A DNA stretch of 64,000 nt, taken from NCBI GenBank assembly GCA_013339895.1, contig JABACO010000024.1:2967675-3031674 (forward strand), in the 5' to 3' direction. Below the pieces are notes generated by a model that was not told the origin of the DNA, did not search any database, and saw nothing but the letters and a program-made list of their open reading frames with translations. The position numbers were made by a program, and so were the translations under genes. Source of the stretch: Ephydatia muelleri. Lineage: Eukaryota; Porifera; Demospongiae; Spongillida; Spongillidae. The stretch's first letter is position 1; every line of letters starts with the position of its first letter. Positions 33,070 through 47,616 of the stretch are shown piece by piece.

Positions 33070-34411
33070 AATTATATAAATAACCTGTCTTGAATGACCG
33101 GCTGACTTTCGATGTTAGTGTGATTGAAATACTAACCCTGGTAGGCAAGCGCGAAGTAAGACACCACTTTATTATCTCAAATGGACCACGACACTAATAC
33201 CTGCATACTACGGCAGTGGCCGGCGTCAGCGAGGGGGGGTGATTCAGGCCAGGCGCCCTTTCATTGTTTGGCATAGGGCCTACTCTATTTAAATACGTTA
33301 TTACCGGTTAGAATTTTTGCCGAGGAGGGTGAGGCACCCGGAGCACCCTCTCTGGGATACGTTAGCTTCGGCTATATATACTTGTAACCGTTAATTATTA
33401 ACGATAACGTAACGTATTTGCTGTGTGCCAAACACGGACCTGAAGCGGACAGCACCCCCCCCCCCCCCTCCCCCAAGGGCGTAGACAAGTTTTTAAGGGT
33501 GGGGGTTTAGACCCGCGATACGACAGCGGGGGGGGGGGGGGGGGGTGGTCCGCTTCAGGCCCGATACGAAAAGCGGGGGGGGGGGGGGGGGGGGGGGGGG
33601 GGTGCGTGGGTGTGTGCTGTACACTTCAGGTACAATACGAAAGGCGGGAGGGTTGCGTAGCAGAAGAGGGGGAGGTACCTTACAATCTATTGAATATAGC
33701 GCGCTTTACAATTGATTATTAACGACTTCAGAAATTTTAATAACTCAAGTGCAAAAATTTTTTCATAGGGCCTGACCTTGAAGCACCCCCTTCGCAGAAA
33801 TCCTGGATACGCCACTGATAGTGGAGTATGCTATGTCTCCGCAAACAACTATGTGCATGCACGTAACATTTGCTCCTCGAATACAAAGTCCTAAATCAAA
33901 ATGTCTCTACTCCTCAATGATGTAACTTTGTTTATCAACTGTATACAGTGCACCGCCCCACATCAGAAATAGGGATAGATGTAGATATCAATCATTTTAG
34001 ACTTCATTTCACTTCCAAATGCACCAACTGATACACAAAAGTCCACAAGTAATAATCAAGGATCAACAATGACTACTGCATAGCATCATGTCATTATCAT
34101 CCAGTTAGAATAATTGCCATCTTCTTGAAATGGATTTCATTTCATCCTATTTAAAAGAGACCAGTGAATCAAACAGTTGATGGTGTACCAACGCAATGTA
34201 CTATTCGTAGCTTGGTGGATGTTATAGTGGAAGAGGTAAGACCAAAACCAACATCTTAGCAACAAATAAAAACTCTGCACAATCATATAGCAGATGAAAT
34301 ATCACACTGCTGCCTGCTACCAATTCCATAGATGCAGGAACTAAAGAAGGTTAACCCCACCAAATCCTCTAGCTCTGTGTAGAATTTGTATCAGAAATGC
34401 CCTGCGTGTGA
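33070..34411. other. No gene; G/C tracts and a hAT-like right end
   Basis: C or G tracts lie at about 33452, 33531 and 33576. The word tcctggatacgccactg at 33801-33817 is a canonical hAT right end, and cagtggccggcgtcagcgag at 33215 could be a diverged left end, giving a possible 600-bp element without a matching duplication. A candidate exon ending at 34234 (donor gtaaga) has no recognisable product. Confidence 0.45.
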
Positions 34412-35950
<1,539 letters not shown>

Positions 35951-36345
35951 GGGGGGGGGGGGGGGGGGGGGGGTGTACTAACCTTACACAGATCAATCCC
36001 CCTCAATGGAAACATATCATGCATCACCAGTCGATCCCCATCAGAGAGGTGGGCATCTATAAAAATGCAATACATACATTATCAGAGAGTGTGTGCTAAC
36101 ACATACACGTGTACTAACCTTAACCTTAAACAGATCAATCCCCCTCAATGGGAACACATCAAGCATCGCAAGTTGATCCCCATCGGAGAGGTGGGCATCT
36201 ATAAGAATTAAACGCATACATCATCTGAGGGTGTGTGCTAACACAACAGAACAAATCATCAATGGGAACACATCATGCATCACCAGTCATCCCCATCGGA
36301 GAGGTGGGCATCTATAAGAATGCAATACATATGGGTGTGTGTGCT
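35951..36345. repeat. Three tandem copies of a roughly 130-bp unit
   Basis: After a G tract, the words gatcaatccccctcaatgg and gagaggtgggcatctataa recur near 35990, 36127 and 36255 with indels. Non-coding. Confidence 0.9.
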
Positions 36346-37442
36346 AAAACATACATGTGTACTGACACACACGTATACACGTGTGCAGCTCTCTTGCATC
36401 TGTGACAAAAAAAGGCAGCTCCAATATCACCATCAACGGAATATAGGCGGGAGGCTAGTCGGGCTAAGAAGCCCGACTAGGGGGAGGGGTAGGGACTTCT
36501 TTATTAGTACAGTAGAGAGTTGACTGTATCGCACATGGTGATCACTACCTATACCTAACGTACCCTATCGGAAACAAAGTATTAACAGCTGACTTGTTAC
36601 AGTGGACTTTGACTTGATAAACGCAGCTAAACTTATAAAATGACGTAAACGAGATATAGTAAACGAGATATACGGTAAGCTGCATGAAAAAATAAATCGT
36701 GACTGTCACTCACTGAGATTTTCACTCGATAGTGGCGATTGGTGCTAATAATGCATTGAGTGCCTTTCACTCGATTAAAATTTCACTCGTTTAGGTTTGA
36801 GTGACAAAGAGTGAACATCGCTCTTTTATTTTTGCAGTGTGCACAAGCTAAACTGCTCTCAATAGACCCAGTTGGATGCAGTGTCCCAACTGCACAATAG
36901 AGAAGTATGCATGATATTAGTATCAATCATCACTTCATGTACATGTGTACATAGAAATTGTGTTTATAGTCATGTGTAATTCGTGTATTATTCAGTGAAG
37001 ATTTGCATCAGTCATTAGTGTACATGACCATGTGTGTGTGTGTGTGTTTGTGTGTGCATGTGCGCATGTGTGTGTGTTTGTGTGTGTGCATGTGTGTGTC
37101 TCTCTCTACTGGCACAATACTTGTGGGACGGCAAAGCAAATGCTATAAGGTTTCTTTTTCTCATTAGACATTCAAGTGCACATGCAAGCATATGCATGTG
37201 AGTATGTGTGTGTAGTGTGTGTGGGTGCATTTGCACAAACCGTGTGAGAGGGACACTAACCTCAAAGCAGCAGCCAGACGTAAGTATACGATAGTAGTGC
37301 AACACTGTGTGAATGGTGTGAATGTATTTCCCTGTAGAAAGTTTGGAGACAATTAATACACAGCAGATACAACAGAATACAGCTATCACGCAGTTGAAGC
37401 TGCTTTCAGGATGCTTCAGTGTTGCTCGATCAATGGTGCACA
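36346..37442. other. No gene seen; TG repeats at 37030-37102
   Basis: Contains a short hairpin agtcgggctaagaagcccgact near 36457, ttcactcg words at 36710-36810, and TG-rich sequence. No exon supported. Confidence 0.5.
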
Positions 37443-38038
37443 TTATTTAGAAAACACAATGCATGCACGTTGTGGCGCCGTATTGGTTCCAATAGTTGCG
37501 TAATGGTATATACACGCCACAGACAAATAGCAGAACAAATAGTACAGTACCATCCAGACATAGCTTGACAAACGTGCGCGAGACACGCTCGAGTCCCCAG
37601 TATGGCGTGTATGTTTGCTTCCGGGACACGCGTCTGAATTGTCGAGTCTCGACCGAGAACATTCGTGTTTCGAGTATATTAGTTCGTGACACGACGGTTA
37701 ACAATCGTGACTCGTAGTTACATTGTCGTGTTTCGAATGTGCGGCGAAGTCGTGTCACGAATGTGTGAAGTCGTGTCCCTTAATTGCACGCGAGTTCGTG
37801 TCTGTCACTGGAATTTTGGTCCTGAAATATTTGGTCCCGGATGGAAATTTTCGCTGAAAAATTCCGTCCGCCCGGACCGATAATTTTGAAAAATACGGTC
37901 CGCCCTGAAATTTTAGGTCCGGACGTTGTTTTCTAAGTCTATAATGAAGTTCACCACCATCTCCTTCGTAATCGCTGTAGTACATACATGTATGTAACTA
38001 ACTAGTCTCTTGACTTCATCGACGGGATTGAGTGGTAG

Positions 38039-41000
38039 CACAGCGAAACCATTACATTGAGACGGTAACGTCTCATCACGTGACCTTACCCGTCACTCAG
38101 ATGTAGGCGGATACCGTTGATATCAATACCAACGGTCCGTCTGTGGACGGAGAGTGGACGGCAACGTCCTTCCCCTCCGTCGCTCTGTCACGTCTTCAAA
38201 CGTTATAATCCGTCAGTCCGGGAAATCCACGGTTAAAGGCGATTCGCTTTTTACCGCATCGTACCGTCAGTACGTAAGGTTGGATTTCTGGCTACCGGTA
38301 CTACAGCGGTACCGCTTCTACTTTCTATCCATGCAGCTTTATCGTATACGTGCACCATCCCATTCACTTTTCTCAGGGTTAGTTCTTCAAAAAACCATAT
38401 ACAAATACAAATGCATATAAAAAGGAAGAGCAAGTGTCAGTTTTGCTTGGTCTCCACATTAGGCAAAAAGCCGGATTCCGTTCTGTTGAAAGATTATTAT
38501 GTATAGCATCAATCATGAATGCATGAACCACAGAAGTACTTGCTTACACATTTGCGCCGGTATTGACAATCTGCGCGCGATGACACTGGCACAAACGGTG
38601 GAGCCACTCACGTCATCAAACGTTCATCTTGTGTAAAAAGTCACAGATGAGGAAAAAAGTGACCCTTGTACATACCTCATTGCGTTCCAAAGCCAAAAAA
38701 AAATAAAGGTCGCTGGGTAGAGGAAATACAATCAAATAACGCACCAATAATACGTTACACCTACTAATATGTGTTCGCGTTACAACCTATTCCTGTAGAT
38801 GGAAGAAAAGTGGTTGTGATATCTTCGAAACCCCCAAAATGGCACTTATGCAGCACTCATGTCTTATCATTAGTATGTAGCGAATCAACAAGTTTATTCG
38901 GATCCATAAGTTCCACGCCAATCTTTGAACCTGAAAGTTGCTATAGATAGAGGAGGACAAAGGCCGATAGCGAAACGCTTACCATATCGTGCTCTTTGCT
39001 GCGCTGATGTACGTTGTACTTTGGCGCCAAAATAGGTTGCGATAACATCCATCGGTACACCACTGTTTCCCCGCCAAAACCTATTATTAATAGTCACGTG
39101 AATTGGTCAAGGGACAGTTATTAACCAACAACTGTCAATCAATTGCAATTAGCGAGCTTATACCGCTTGTTATTGGTATGCGATTTGTTGCCATGGCAAT
39201 GAGGTAACAGTCCAGTACATGTATGTGCGATTTAAATCTTTTATCAGCCTTGAAATTGATTCATTAAGGTCCAATACAAGAATGCAGAACATACAACATG
39301 TACATGGAATCAGTTTTAGTTTGAGTGAGGATGGAAGACATAATCCTTTATCCCTACACATGTAAAGAATGAACGAAGTACTTCTATAATGTTGCACACA
39401 GCCACACACACGTCACACAAACAGGCACACATCACACACAGGCACACATCACACAAGGCATACATCACACATAGGCACACATCACACATAGGCACACATC
39501 ACACAGAGGCACACATCACACAGAGGCACACATCACACAGGATACATAACACAAAGGCACCATCACACAGGTACACATCACACAGGCACATATCACACAC
39601 AGGCACACATCACACCAACAGGCACACATCACACAGGCACGCATCATACAGGCACACATCACACAGGCACACATCAACAGACACACATCACACACAGGCA
39701 CACATCACACACAGGCACACATCACACAAACAGGCACACATCACACACAGGCATACATCACACATAGGCACAAATGACACACAGGCACAAATCACAAAGG
39801 CACACATAATAAAGAGGCACACATCACACATAGGCACACGTCACACATCACACAGGCACACATCACACACAGAGGCACACATCACACAGGCACACATCAC
39901 ACAGACACATCACACAGGCACATGTCACACACAGACACACATCACACATAGACACTCATCACTAAGGCTACATATCACACACATGCACACATCACACACA
40001 TGCATACATCACACACATGCACAAATCACACAGGCACATATCACACACAAGTTACACATATTGGCACACATTACAGACAGGCACACATCACACAGAGGTA
40101 TGCACACAGACACACATAGCACACAGCCACACATCACACACAGACACACATCACATTTAGGCACACATCACTAAGGCTACAGGCACACATGACACATAGG
40201 CACATATCACACACAGGCACACATCACACACAGGTTACACATATTGGCACACATTACACACAGGCACACATCACACATAGGCACACATCACACAGAGGCA
40301 CACATCACACAGAGGCATGTGTAAATCACACACAGGCACACATCACACGCAGGCATACATCACACACAGCCACATCCCACACAGGCACATATCGCACATA
40401 GGCACACATCACACAGGCACACATCACACAGGCACACATCACACATCTCACACACACATCACATAGGCACACATCACACACAGGCACACATCAAACACAC
40501 AGGCACACATCACACACAGAGGCACACATCACACACAGAGGCACACATCACACACAGCCACACATCACACACACACTAAGGTTACACATCACACACAAGC
40601 ACACATCACACACAAGTTACACATTGGCACACATCACACACAAGGACACATCATAAACAGAGGAACACATCACACAGGCACTCATCACTAAGGCTACACA
40701 TTACAGAGAGGCAAACATCACACACGGGCACTCATCACACACAGCAATACATCACACAGAGGCAAGTGCACATTACTCAGAGGCATACATCACGCACAGA
40801 GCCTAGGCACACATAACACAGAGGGACACATCACACAGAGGCACGTGTACATCACAAATCACACACAGGAACACATCACACAGAGGCATGTGTACATCAC
40901 ACACAGGCTACACATATTGGTACACATTACACACAGGGATACATGTATCATAAACAGAGGCGCATATCACACAGAGGCACTCATCACTAAGGCTACATAT

Positions 41001-41715
41001 TACACAGAGGCACACATTGACACAGAGGCACACATCAACACACAGGCACACATACACAGTGGCACACATCTCACACAGAGGCACACATCACATACACACA
41101 CAGGCAACTGGTGCCATTTATAGTTATGGAGTCCTTGCTGTAAAGATTCTTTACTTGATGACGAATCTGACTCAGAGCCGGAGAGGTATTCTATATGCTC
41201 TCATCTGCCATAGTACCGGTACATCTGTAAAATAAAAAAGGATACAATTAGCTGCTAATAGCTACCGCTCAGCACTAGCTATATCTCGCGAATCGAGTAT
41301 ACGCATATGCAGCTGCGCATATGCATACATAATCGGTGCACGTGTATGATATACGATACATACCTTCCGCAGGAAGCTGTTGTTTAGCTTGAAGAGAACT
41401 ATCAGCTTTGGATGACGACTCTACTAGCATTTGGTGTTCAAAAAATGTAGATCTACACACGTATTCCCCGCAGTGGTGACAGTAACGTCACTTGCCGCTC
41501 ATTTTTTGAATTCGGAAGGAGTTACTTGTATCACGTGACCATGCGTCAATAATAGTGGAGGTACGCGGTACCGTGCGGTAGCGTTCGTCGATTACCGTTC
41601 ATAAATACACGGATACCGTCACTAAACGTTTCCGTGAAATTTACGTGGAAGTCCGTCTTGATCGAAAGTGACGGGGCACCGTTGCAACCCGTCTCCGGAT
41701 AGCGGTTTCGCTGTG
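38039..41715. mobile_element. CACAG-ended transposon inside Ginger 1
   Basis: The ends CACAGCGAAACC (38039) and its reverse complement (ending 41715) are flanked by TAG on both sides (38036-38038 and 41716-41718). Further inward gagacgg words match. CACAG/CACTA ends with a 3-bp duplication fit the EnSpm/CACTA superfamily; Chapaev-type elements are an alternative. No transposase was recognised, so it is probably non-autonomous. Almost half of it is the minisatellite at 39389-41104. Confidence 0.75.
39389..41104. repeat. 1.7-kb minisatellite (gcacacatcacacacag)
   Basis: About a hundred imperfect copies of a 15-20 bp unit aggcacacatcacacac, with minor families gaggcacacatc, gttacacatattggc and catgtgtacatcac. 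Long plus-strand frames reading THHTQAHITHRHTSH are artefacts of the repeat. Confidence 0.95.
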
Positions 41716-41765
41716 TAGGTGAGTATAAATGTATAATCACTGATGCTCTCGTGTCGATGTATTTT

Positions 41766-41873
41766 AATAGGACCTATGCATATGTACTCTGATGGTAGAC
41801 TAACCAAAACCTTTTGGTGTAATAGGACTTATGCATATGTACTCTGATGGTAGACCAACCAAAACCTTTTGGC
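41766..41873. repeat. 55-bp tandem duplication
   Basis: aataggacctatgcatatgt...ccaaaaccttttgg is repeated once at a 55-bp period with three differences, downstream of the Ginger 1 gene. Confidence 0.95.
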
Positions 41874-42006
41874 GTTTTCTATCAAGGCCACACAGTAGGT
41901 GATCTGCAATTGGCCCTGATGTGTCTGCTTAATTTTAGTAGTTCAGTTGTGCAACTCATTGTATATAAATACTCAGTACAGGTAAAGTTCATTAACACAC
42001 AAAGAT

Positions 42007-44965
42007 TTATGTACAGAGTGAACAATTCCATTCTTCTGCATTTGATGGAAGAGAGTGGAGGCCAACGCACTTGATGTGAAACCACTGTTCGCAAAGACCA
42101 CACTGCATCATATCCCCATAGGTGTCAGGCATCTGACAGCTACAAAACACATCTATATTCATGATGAGGGTATGACTGGCTCTTTTCACTTTCTTGGTAG
42201 GAAAAGAAGTGAAGTTTCTTGTAGTGTAGCACTTTAAGAGGTGGTCTCGCATAGTAGCCTGGTCAAACTCGATTTCTTCTAGGCAGTGACCCAGGGCAGC
42301 ATGCAATGCAAATGCTATTGCAAAAACCCCACAATCATCACTGCCACGCTGCTTTTGGATGGTAGCAACATTCACAGCTAAGAATGAATTCCCTGCACTC
42401 TCACATATTGATGTTCTGTACACCTGGCATAACTGATGGGTTAGGGTCGAAGAGATATGACTTCCTACCTTACAGCAGTCAAAAAGAGTGACTGTACCAC
42501 CAAGTCGTGCTGACGTTACCCAGTGGGAATCCGACACTATATGAATCTGAATGGCATCCATCTTGGCTGGAAGATATCGATTGTTCTGAGCTCGAAGAGT
42601 GCTCTGCCATCCATCAATGGTGGGGAACTGCATTCTGAGAAGCTCTTGTGCATAGAACATATGGTCATCAGTCACCAATTCACCACCCACTACTTGTTTT
42701 TTCATTTCACGTGTGAAAGGGCACTTTCTCTGTTCATTCCTCTGCTATACACAAAGTAATTTACCTTACGAATGGTATCTCGTTTAACAGAAACTGAACA
42801 ATCCTCCAGTACAGTGCAACCACTGTCAATGCCACCAACTTCAACACAGTCATTTTGATGGGCACGATTACAGGATGATGAATGGTCTATTGAAAATATA
42901 CCAAGTCTTATATTCTAAGAAAGTGAAAAAGGATATACAAGACAAACCTTTAGATTGGCCTCCTTTGTGACAATCTGAATCATCTTCAGAAGAATGAGGG
43001 CTTGCCAGAGTACCAGAAGGAGTAACCTTTAAACAATGCATATTTCATGGTGGCTGAAGTTGCATACACCCATGTATTTGTAAACATACATCAGCTGCAG
43101 ACTGACAAGTATCTCTTAATTGTACGATATTTACACACTAAAATTTTACTTACACAATCTCCTTGTGAAGAACTCTTTGATCTTTGTCTTCATCTTCCAT
43201 ACAACATGCATCACTTACATTTTTAAGTGGCTGCCAGTAGCACGATTAGTCTTGCCTTCTTCATTGCGTATCTCATATACACCATTTGGCAGCACATTTA
43301 TGATTGGTATGGCCCAAGAAATCTTTCTGTAAGTTTTCTGCCCTTGACCTTTTTACGGGAGAAGTTTCTCAGCAATACTAACTGGTCACACTGAAATTGG
43401 CCCGGTTTGCAGTGCTTTTTATCATATGCTTCTTTCTGTCTCAACTGTGCAGCGATAATGTTGCCTTTGGCCTCTTCCAATATGCGTGCATGTTCTGAAA
43501 ATACAGCAGGATAGGGATGTTCTTCAAGTTCCCAATATGTCTTGCAGAGATCTTCAGAACATTGCCGCTCAAGCTCCACATCAATTGGAAGGGTTGCTCG
43601 GCGACCAAACATTAACATGAATGGTGTGTATTTAGTAGAGTCGTGTCGAGAAGTGTTATATGCGAAGGCACAAGTGTCTAGGTAGTGACTCCACATATCC
43701 ACATATTTCACCAGCATGTTTTGAAGCGTCTGATTGAAGCGCTCATCAAGACCATTGGCCTACAAGTCGGAGTTGAGAGAGATCGGATGACATCAGTTTG
43801 TATGCACGCATTTTTATATGTATACTACAGCCGGTACACAATAACATTCATGGAACAAACCTGAGGGTGGTAAGGTGTAGTTAGCCTCCTCTTAATTCCT
43901 AGCATCTCTGAAAGTTGGTCATTCAGTGCATTACAGAACTCGCTGCCATTGTCTGAAAGCAACACACGTGGTAGTCCCATTCGCATAAAGATCTGTAGTT
44001 AAAGTAAGGACACGACCATCAATATTTGGAGCTCACCAAAACATATTATCAGTTGCATGGTAAGAGCATGCTTTGTACCACAAAAATTATCAAACTAAAA
44101 GAACTAGTAAAGCCATGCACAGCTACATGTACAAATAGCTACATGCACAAATAGATAATTGGTACACATGCTGACCTTAAACAGTGAACTTGCCACTGTA
44201 GATGCCATTCTGTTGACTGTAGGTACCACCTCAACCCACTTTGTGAAGTAATCACTGATAGTGAGGATGTAGCGACTTCCGTCCTTTGCAACTGGGCTCA
44301 GAGGGCCAATGAAATCAATGCCAACCATGTACCAGGGGGCTTTAACTGGAATGGGATGAAGCTCATGCACTCCAGTAGTTAGCTTTCTGTTCATGCATTG
44401 ACACACATCACATTTTGATAGCTGCAGAAATATAACAGAACCAGGACTGAATTTGTAATATAAAAAAATTAAGGAGTACCATGCAGTTAAATAAGGAGCT
44501 CACCAAGCTAACAACGTCTTTAACCATGCCATGCCACATGAATCGTTCCTTGATCCTGTACAGTGTCCTGGTCTTACCCATGTGACCAGAAGTGGAATCA
44601 ATGTGACATGCCAGTAGGATCTTCTGGCGCTTCTCCAAACTCTGGATGTAATGCAACAGCACTTCCTTCTGCGTAAAAGATGGCTACTTTATTGGACACA
44701 TACATACATACATACATGTCACTACCAAAAATATCAAAAACGATAATGGCAGTATTAATAAAACGCTATATACCTTTTCCTTTCCCTGCTTGTGCTTATA
44801 CAATAGCTCTCCTTCAACAGATATTGTCAACTTCGCCGCTTTCCTTCGTATCACCCTCTTTTTGGTCTCACTGACACATTTAGGATACACTAAATAGGCA
44901 TAAGCCTCCTCGACAAGATCCTCACAATCAGAACCATCGTCAACTGTTTCTTCAATCTCCGCCAT
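42007..44965 (-). CDS. Ginger 1 integrase-transposase with Ulp1 protease and PHD finger
   Basis: Exons on the minus strand: 44774-44965 (MAEIEETVDDGSDCEDLVEE), 44504-44668 (H2C2 zinc part, CHIDSTSGHMGKTRTLY), 44176-44421 (CDVCQC, and first Asp in VGIDFIGPL), 43861-43992 (second Asp, LLSDNGSEF), 43219-43759 (Glu in GLDERFNQTLQ, then the C-terminal GPY region), two small exons near 42950-43030 and 42765-42895, and 42007-about 42744. The last encodes a Ulp1-like cysteine protease with His (SDSHWVTSA), Asp (LFDC), Gln and Cys (RGSDDCGVFAIAFAL), followed by a PHD finger (CSCQMPDTYGDMMQC, CEQWFHIKC, WNCSLC). The D-D-E and the protease set are complete. One one-base frameshift at about 43305, in the GPY region (FLGPY then INVLPNGVYEIRNEEGKTNR), breaks the reading frame. 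Confidence 0.82.
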
Positions 44966-45132
44966 CACTCGCAAACTGATATCAACCACGTGGACGTATG
45001 AAATAAATCTCCGGACCTTTTTTTCTGGACACGGACCTTTTTTTTCAGATAAAATTGGTCCGACCGGACCAAAATAGTCTGAAAATATTGGTCCGGGACC
45101 AAAATTTTCAGCGGACCGAAATTTCCGTGACA

Positions 45133-46140
45133 TGTCTCGAAAATTTCGCTTCGTGCCACGACTAACCTGATGCGTGTGAAACACAAGTATGCTCGAGTCA
45201 CGCACGGGTATCACTCGTGGCGCGCGCACGCGTGTGTCAAGCTACGTCTGGATGGTACTGTATGTGCGATTTATACAAACGATCCCGATCGCATCGGGTA
45301 AGATCGCATAGTAACTCAACTGGTAGAAAACCTTTTTGGGCAGCGCGACGAGAGGTCTGGGACCGATTTCATGCCATCAAAAAACTGAAGGAGGGCCACA
45401 CTCATAACGCAGATCAACTACACACTATCCGCACGTGAGTCAATTTTGAGGGCACGAGATGGAGGAACGTACAGATTCAACATGAAAAGCTTGACCCGGG
45501 TATGGAAGCCGATTTTTCTATAGGAAGGCCTAGTTTTTAGTACATTTTATAGTTCTTCGATGTACTAGCTATATTATTTTCAAATATCAAAATCGTAAAT
45601 CGTAAAGGTATTGACACAAATGACCGTGGAATATTGTAATGAGAAACCCTTCTCATTGACTACCTGTACATTTGGGGACAATGTTATGACAATCCTAGGG
45701 AAGCCCCAGCTTAAATAGGAAAAATACGGCGACACCACTAAAAATCATAACAAATGTAGTGTACTAACATTTTCAAATTTCAAATCCTGGGAAAAATCTG
45801 GCGTCCTTGGTATACAACTATGCCATACATTGGTATGGGAAGGTATACGGGAATATTCGATGATTCGCAAACCGCGAGTAAATTATTCTGACTTTTGACC
45901 GCTCATTTCTGGATATGAGCTAATTAGAAGGAAAGCGGATAAGATTGTTTTACAGAAACGAGTGTGCATGAAAAAGAAGTTGAAAGGGAGAATGACGTAG
46001 GTAAAAAAGAAATTGATTTATGTGCCTAGTGCGTGGGTGGTAGAGCTCTAATCGATGCCCGCGTTGGTTTTCTCAGTAGTGTCATGCGGTTGGCTGCTTG
46101 AGCATTTTAATTTGCAAAACCACGTTTCCGGACACTTTCT
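45133..46140. other. No clear gene; possible exon at 45300-45433
   Basis: A plus-strand frame reads RKPFWAARREVWDRFHAIKK and LKEGHTHNADQLHTIR before a donor-like gtgagt at 45434. It could be the first exon of the degenerate Ginger 3, since an H2C2-like piece follows at 46160, but it has no direct match to the other Ginger starts. Confidence 0.35.
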
Positions 46141-46149
46141 ACCTCAAAA

Positions 46150-47616
46150 TACAAGTTGTAAGGTTGATTTGTGAAACAAAAAATCATCGGACCATTAAGA
46201 GAATAATTGAGAGAATCAGAGAACGGTTCACATGGAAAGGGCTTAACAAAGCAGTTATTGAACTGGTAGTATAAGGAGATCAATTAATATGTGCATGACG
46301 TATACACTGTGTATACACTTAGGGATCATAGTTGGAATACTCTTTGTATATTTAGGTATCATCCTGAATAATAATACATAAAATGCTACTACTAATGTGA
46401 TGCACACACACACACACACACACACACATGCACACTCAGCATGCAGCACCTATATGGGTACCTGATAATGAAATAGGTGATATTAGCCCAAATGAAACCA
46501 ATGGCTACATGATATCTTGTTTTATATACAGATACAGGCACGGGATGCAGTTCAGTAGTTGTAACTGTCAGTCAGGTGTGCAGAATTACTTCACATGTGA
46601 AGTGATTCTGCACAATTTACTTCCTGAAGACTATCAGGATATTGTAGGAGGTACATGTATCTGACAATGTCACCATGCAAATGCTGCACAGAAGCTTTTG
46701 AAGGCCAGACATAGCTCCATTGGTGGACTTCAGAACACTTTGTTAGTGCAGAACATGAAATTTCAGATTGAAAGAGAAGGTTTGTACAAATCTTGAGAGT
46801 CTCCAGCAGTCACTGGATAACGATAGCAATGTTGGATGTGTTCCACGAGAAGAGGTACATGTGTATGATAGTATGGGGTATACTGTCCTACCCCATGACG
46901 TTAAACAGCAAATCACTGCTTTGATTTAAATTCCAACCAACATCACACTCATCTTTCAATTGGTCCAAAGACAACAAGATTCTAACAATTGTGGAGCATT
47001 GCCATTGCATTTGCAACATATATTTGCTTTTCAGCAAATCCAAGCAGTTTATTATATGATCAGGCTTGTTTGAGACCCTATCTGACTACATGCTTCATGT
47101 CTGAGCCTTTTCCGGCTAGGGAAAGGAAGGCTCAATGACCATACACACAAATACAATACGATGTTTATTGCAGTTGCAGGCTAATGAGGGGAGATGGCAA
47201 AATAGCAAGATGTGACCGTTGTCTGGAATGGTACCACAAAAACGTGTGAAACAATTCCAGCTTCTGTGTTCATGAGCACGAAAAAATAGCTTTTTCATGT
47301 TTGCTCCGTATTTGTAGTAACCGCTCCGCGTTATAATAAAGCAAGAACTCAACTTTTGTGTGTGTGTGTGCTTCATCATAATTTATCAGCGTATTTATAT
47401 ATCCATTTGTTCATCATCAATCGTGCTTATAATTTTAATTTATTTGGCACCTATAATTTTTTATCAGTATAGGACAAAACGAGCAGCGTATAGGACTAAA
47501 TTGGGCAGCCTGAAACGGTCCTAATCAGGCGTAACCTGTTTTAGTCCACCGGACCAAAACAGGTTGCCAAAAACGGTCTTAGGATCATTTCAGGATAGGA
47601 CCAAATCAGCCGCGAC
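46150..47616 (+). mobile_element. Ginger 3, degenerate copy
   Basis: Pieces in Ginger order on the plus strand: DRRTIKRIIERIRERFTWKG near 46175 (zinc-binding part), NAAQKLLKARHSSIGGLQNT near 46670 (Ulp1 N-terminal part, compare NAAQTLLKTK in Ginger 2), VYDSMGYTVLPHDVKQQITA near 46865, a broken NNCGA active site near 46985, and RGDGKIARCDRCLEWYHK near 47190 (PHD finger). The integrase core is missing. The right end has ggaccaaaa words and ends in a reverse-complement TGTCGCGGCTGATTTGGTCC at 47597-47616, a Ginger-type terminus. Stops and frameshifts are frequent. Confidence 0.65.
46395..46430. repeat. CA microsatellite
   Basis: Short uninterrupted CA run inside the degenerate Ginger 3. Confidence 0.9.

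Larger units (their letters stand above)
37803..45132 (-). mobile_element. Ginger DNA transposon 1 (7.3 kb)
   Basis: The left end is TGTCACTGGAATTTTGGTCC and the right end, reverse complemented, is TGTCACGGAAATTTCGGTCC. Inside both ends ggtccc and ttttc words recur. The flanks are the 4-bp direct repeat TGTC (37799-37802 and 45133-45136). Ends beginning TGTNR, a 4-bp duplication and an LTR-type integrase with Ulp1 and PHD domains are the published hallmarks of Ginger1 elements. The coding gene is 42007-44965; the 3' part contains the CACAG element. Confidence 0.88.
37543..45262. mobile_element. Outer palindromic element split by Ginger 1
   Basis: Bases 37543-37575 (tacagtaccatccagacata then gcttgaca) are repeated in inverted form at 45230-45262, with one mismatch in the core. 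Removing the Ginger at 37803-45132 and one TGTC leaves about 390 bp, rich in cgtgacacgacg and ttcgtgtcacga palindromes. I read it as a MITE that received the Ginger insertion. Confidence 0.6.

Noticed and set aside
39389..40401. Frames of His/Thr-rich protein (THHTQAHITHRHTSH)
   Set aside because: Translation of a 15-20 bp tandem repeat inside a transposon; no start context, no conserved unit length in codons.
39389..41104. CRISPR-like array
   Set aside because: The units are contiguous and similar throughout with no unique spacers, and the genome is eukaryotic; it is a minisatellite.
37543..45262. The outer inverted repeats as the true Ginger 1 ends
   Set aside because: They do not begin TGTNR and the precise 4-bp TGTC duplication is found at the inner ends 37803 and 45132 instead.
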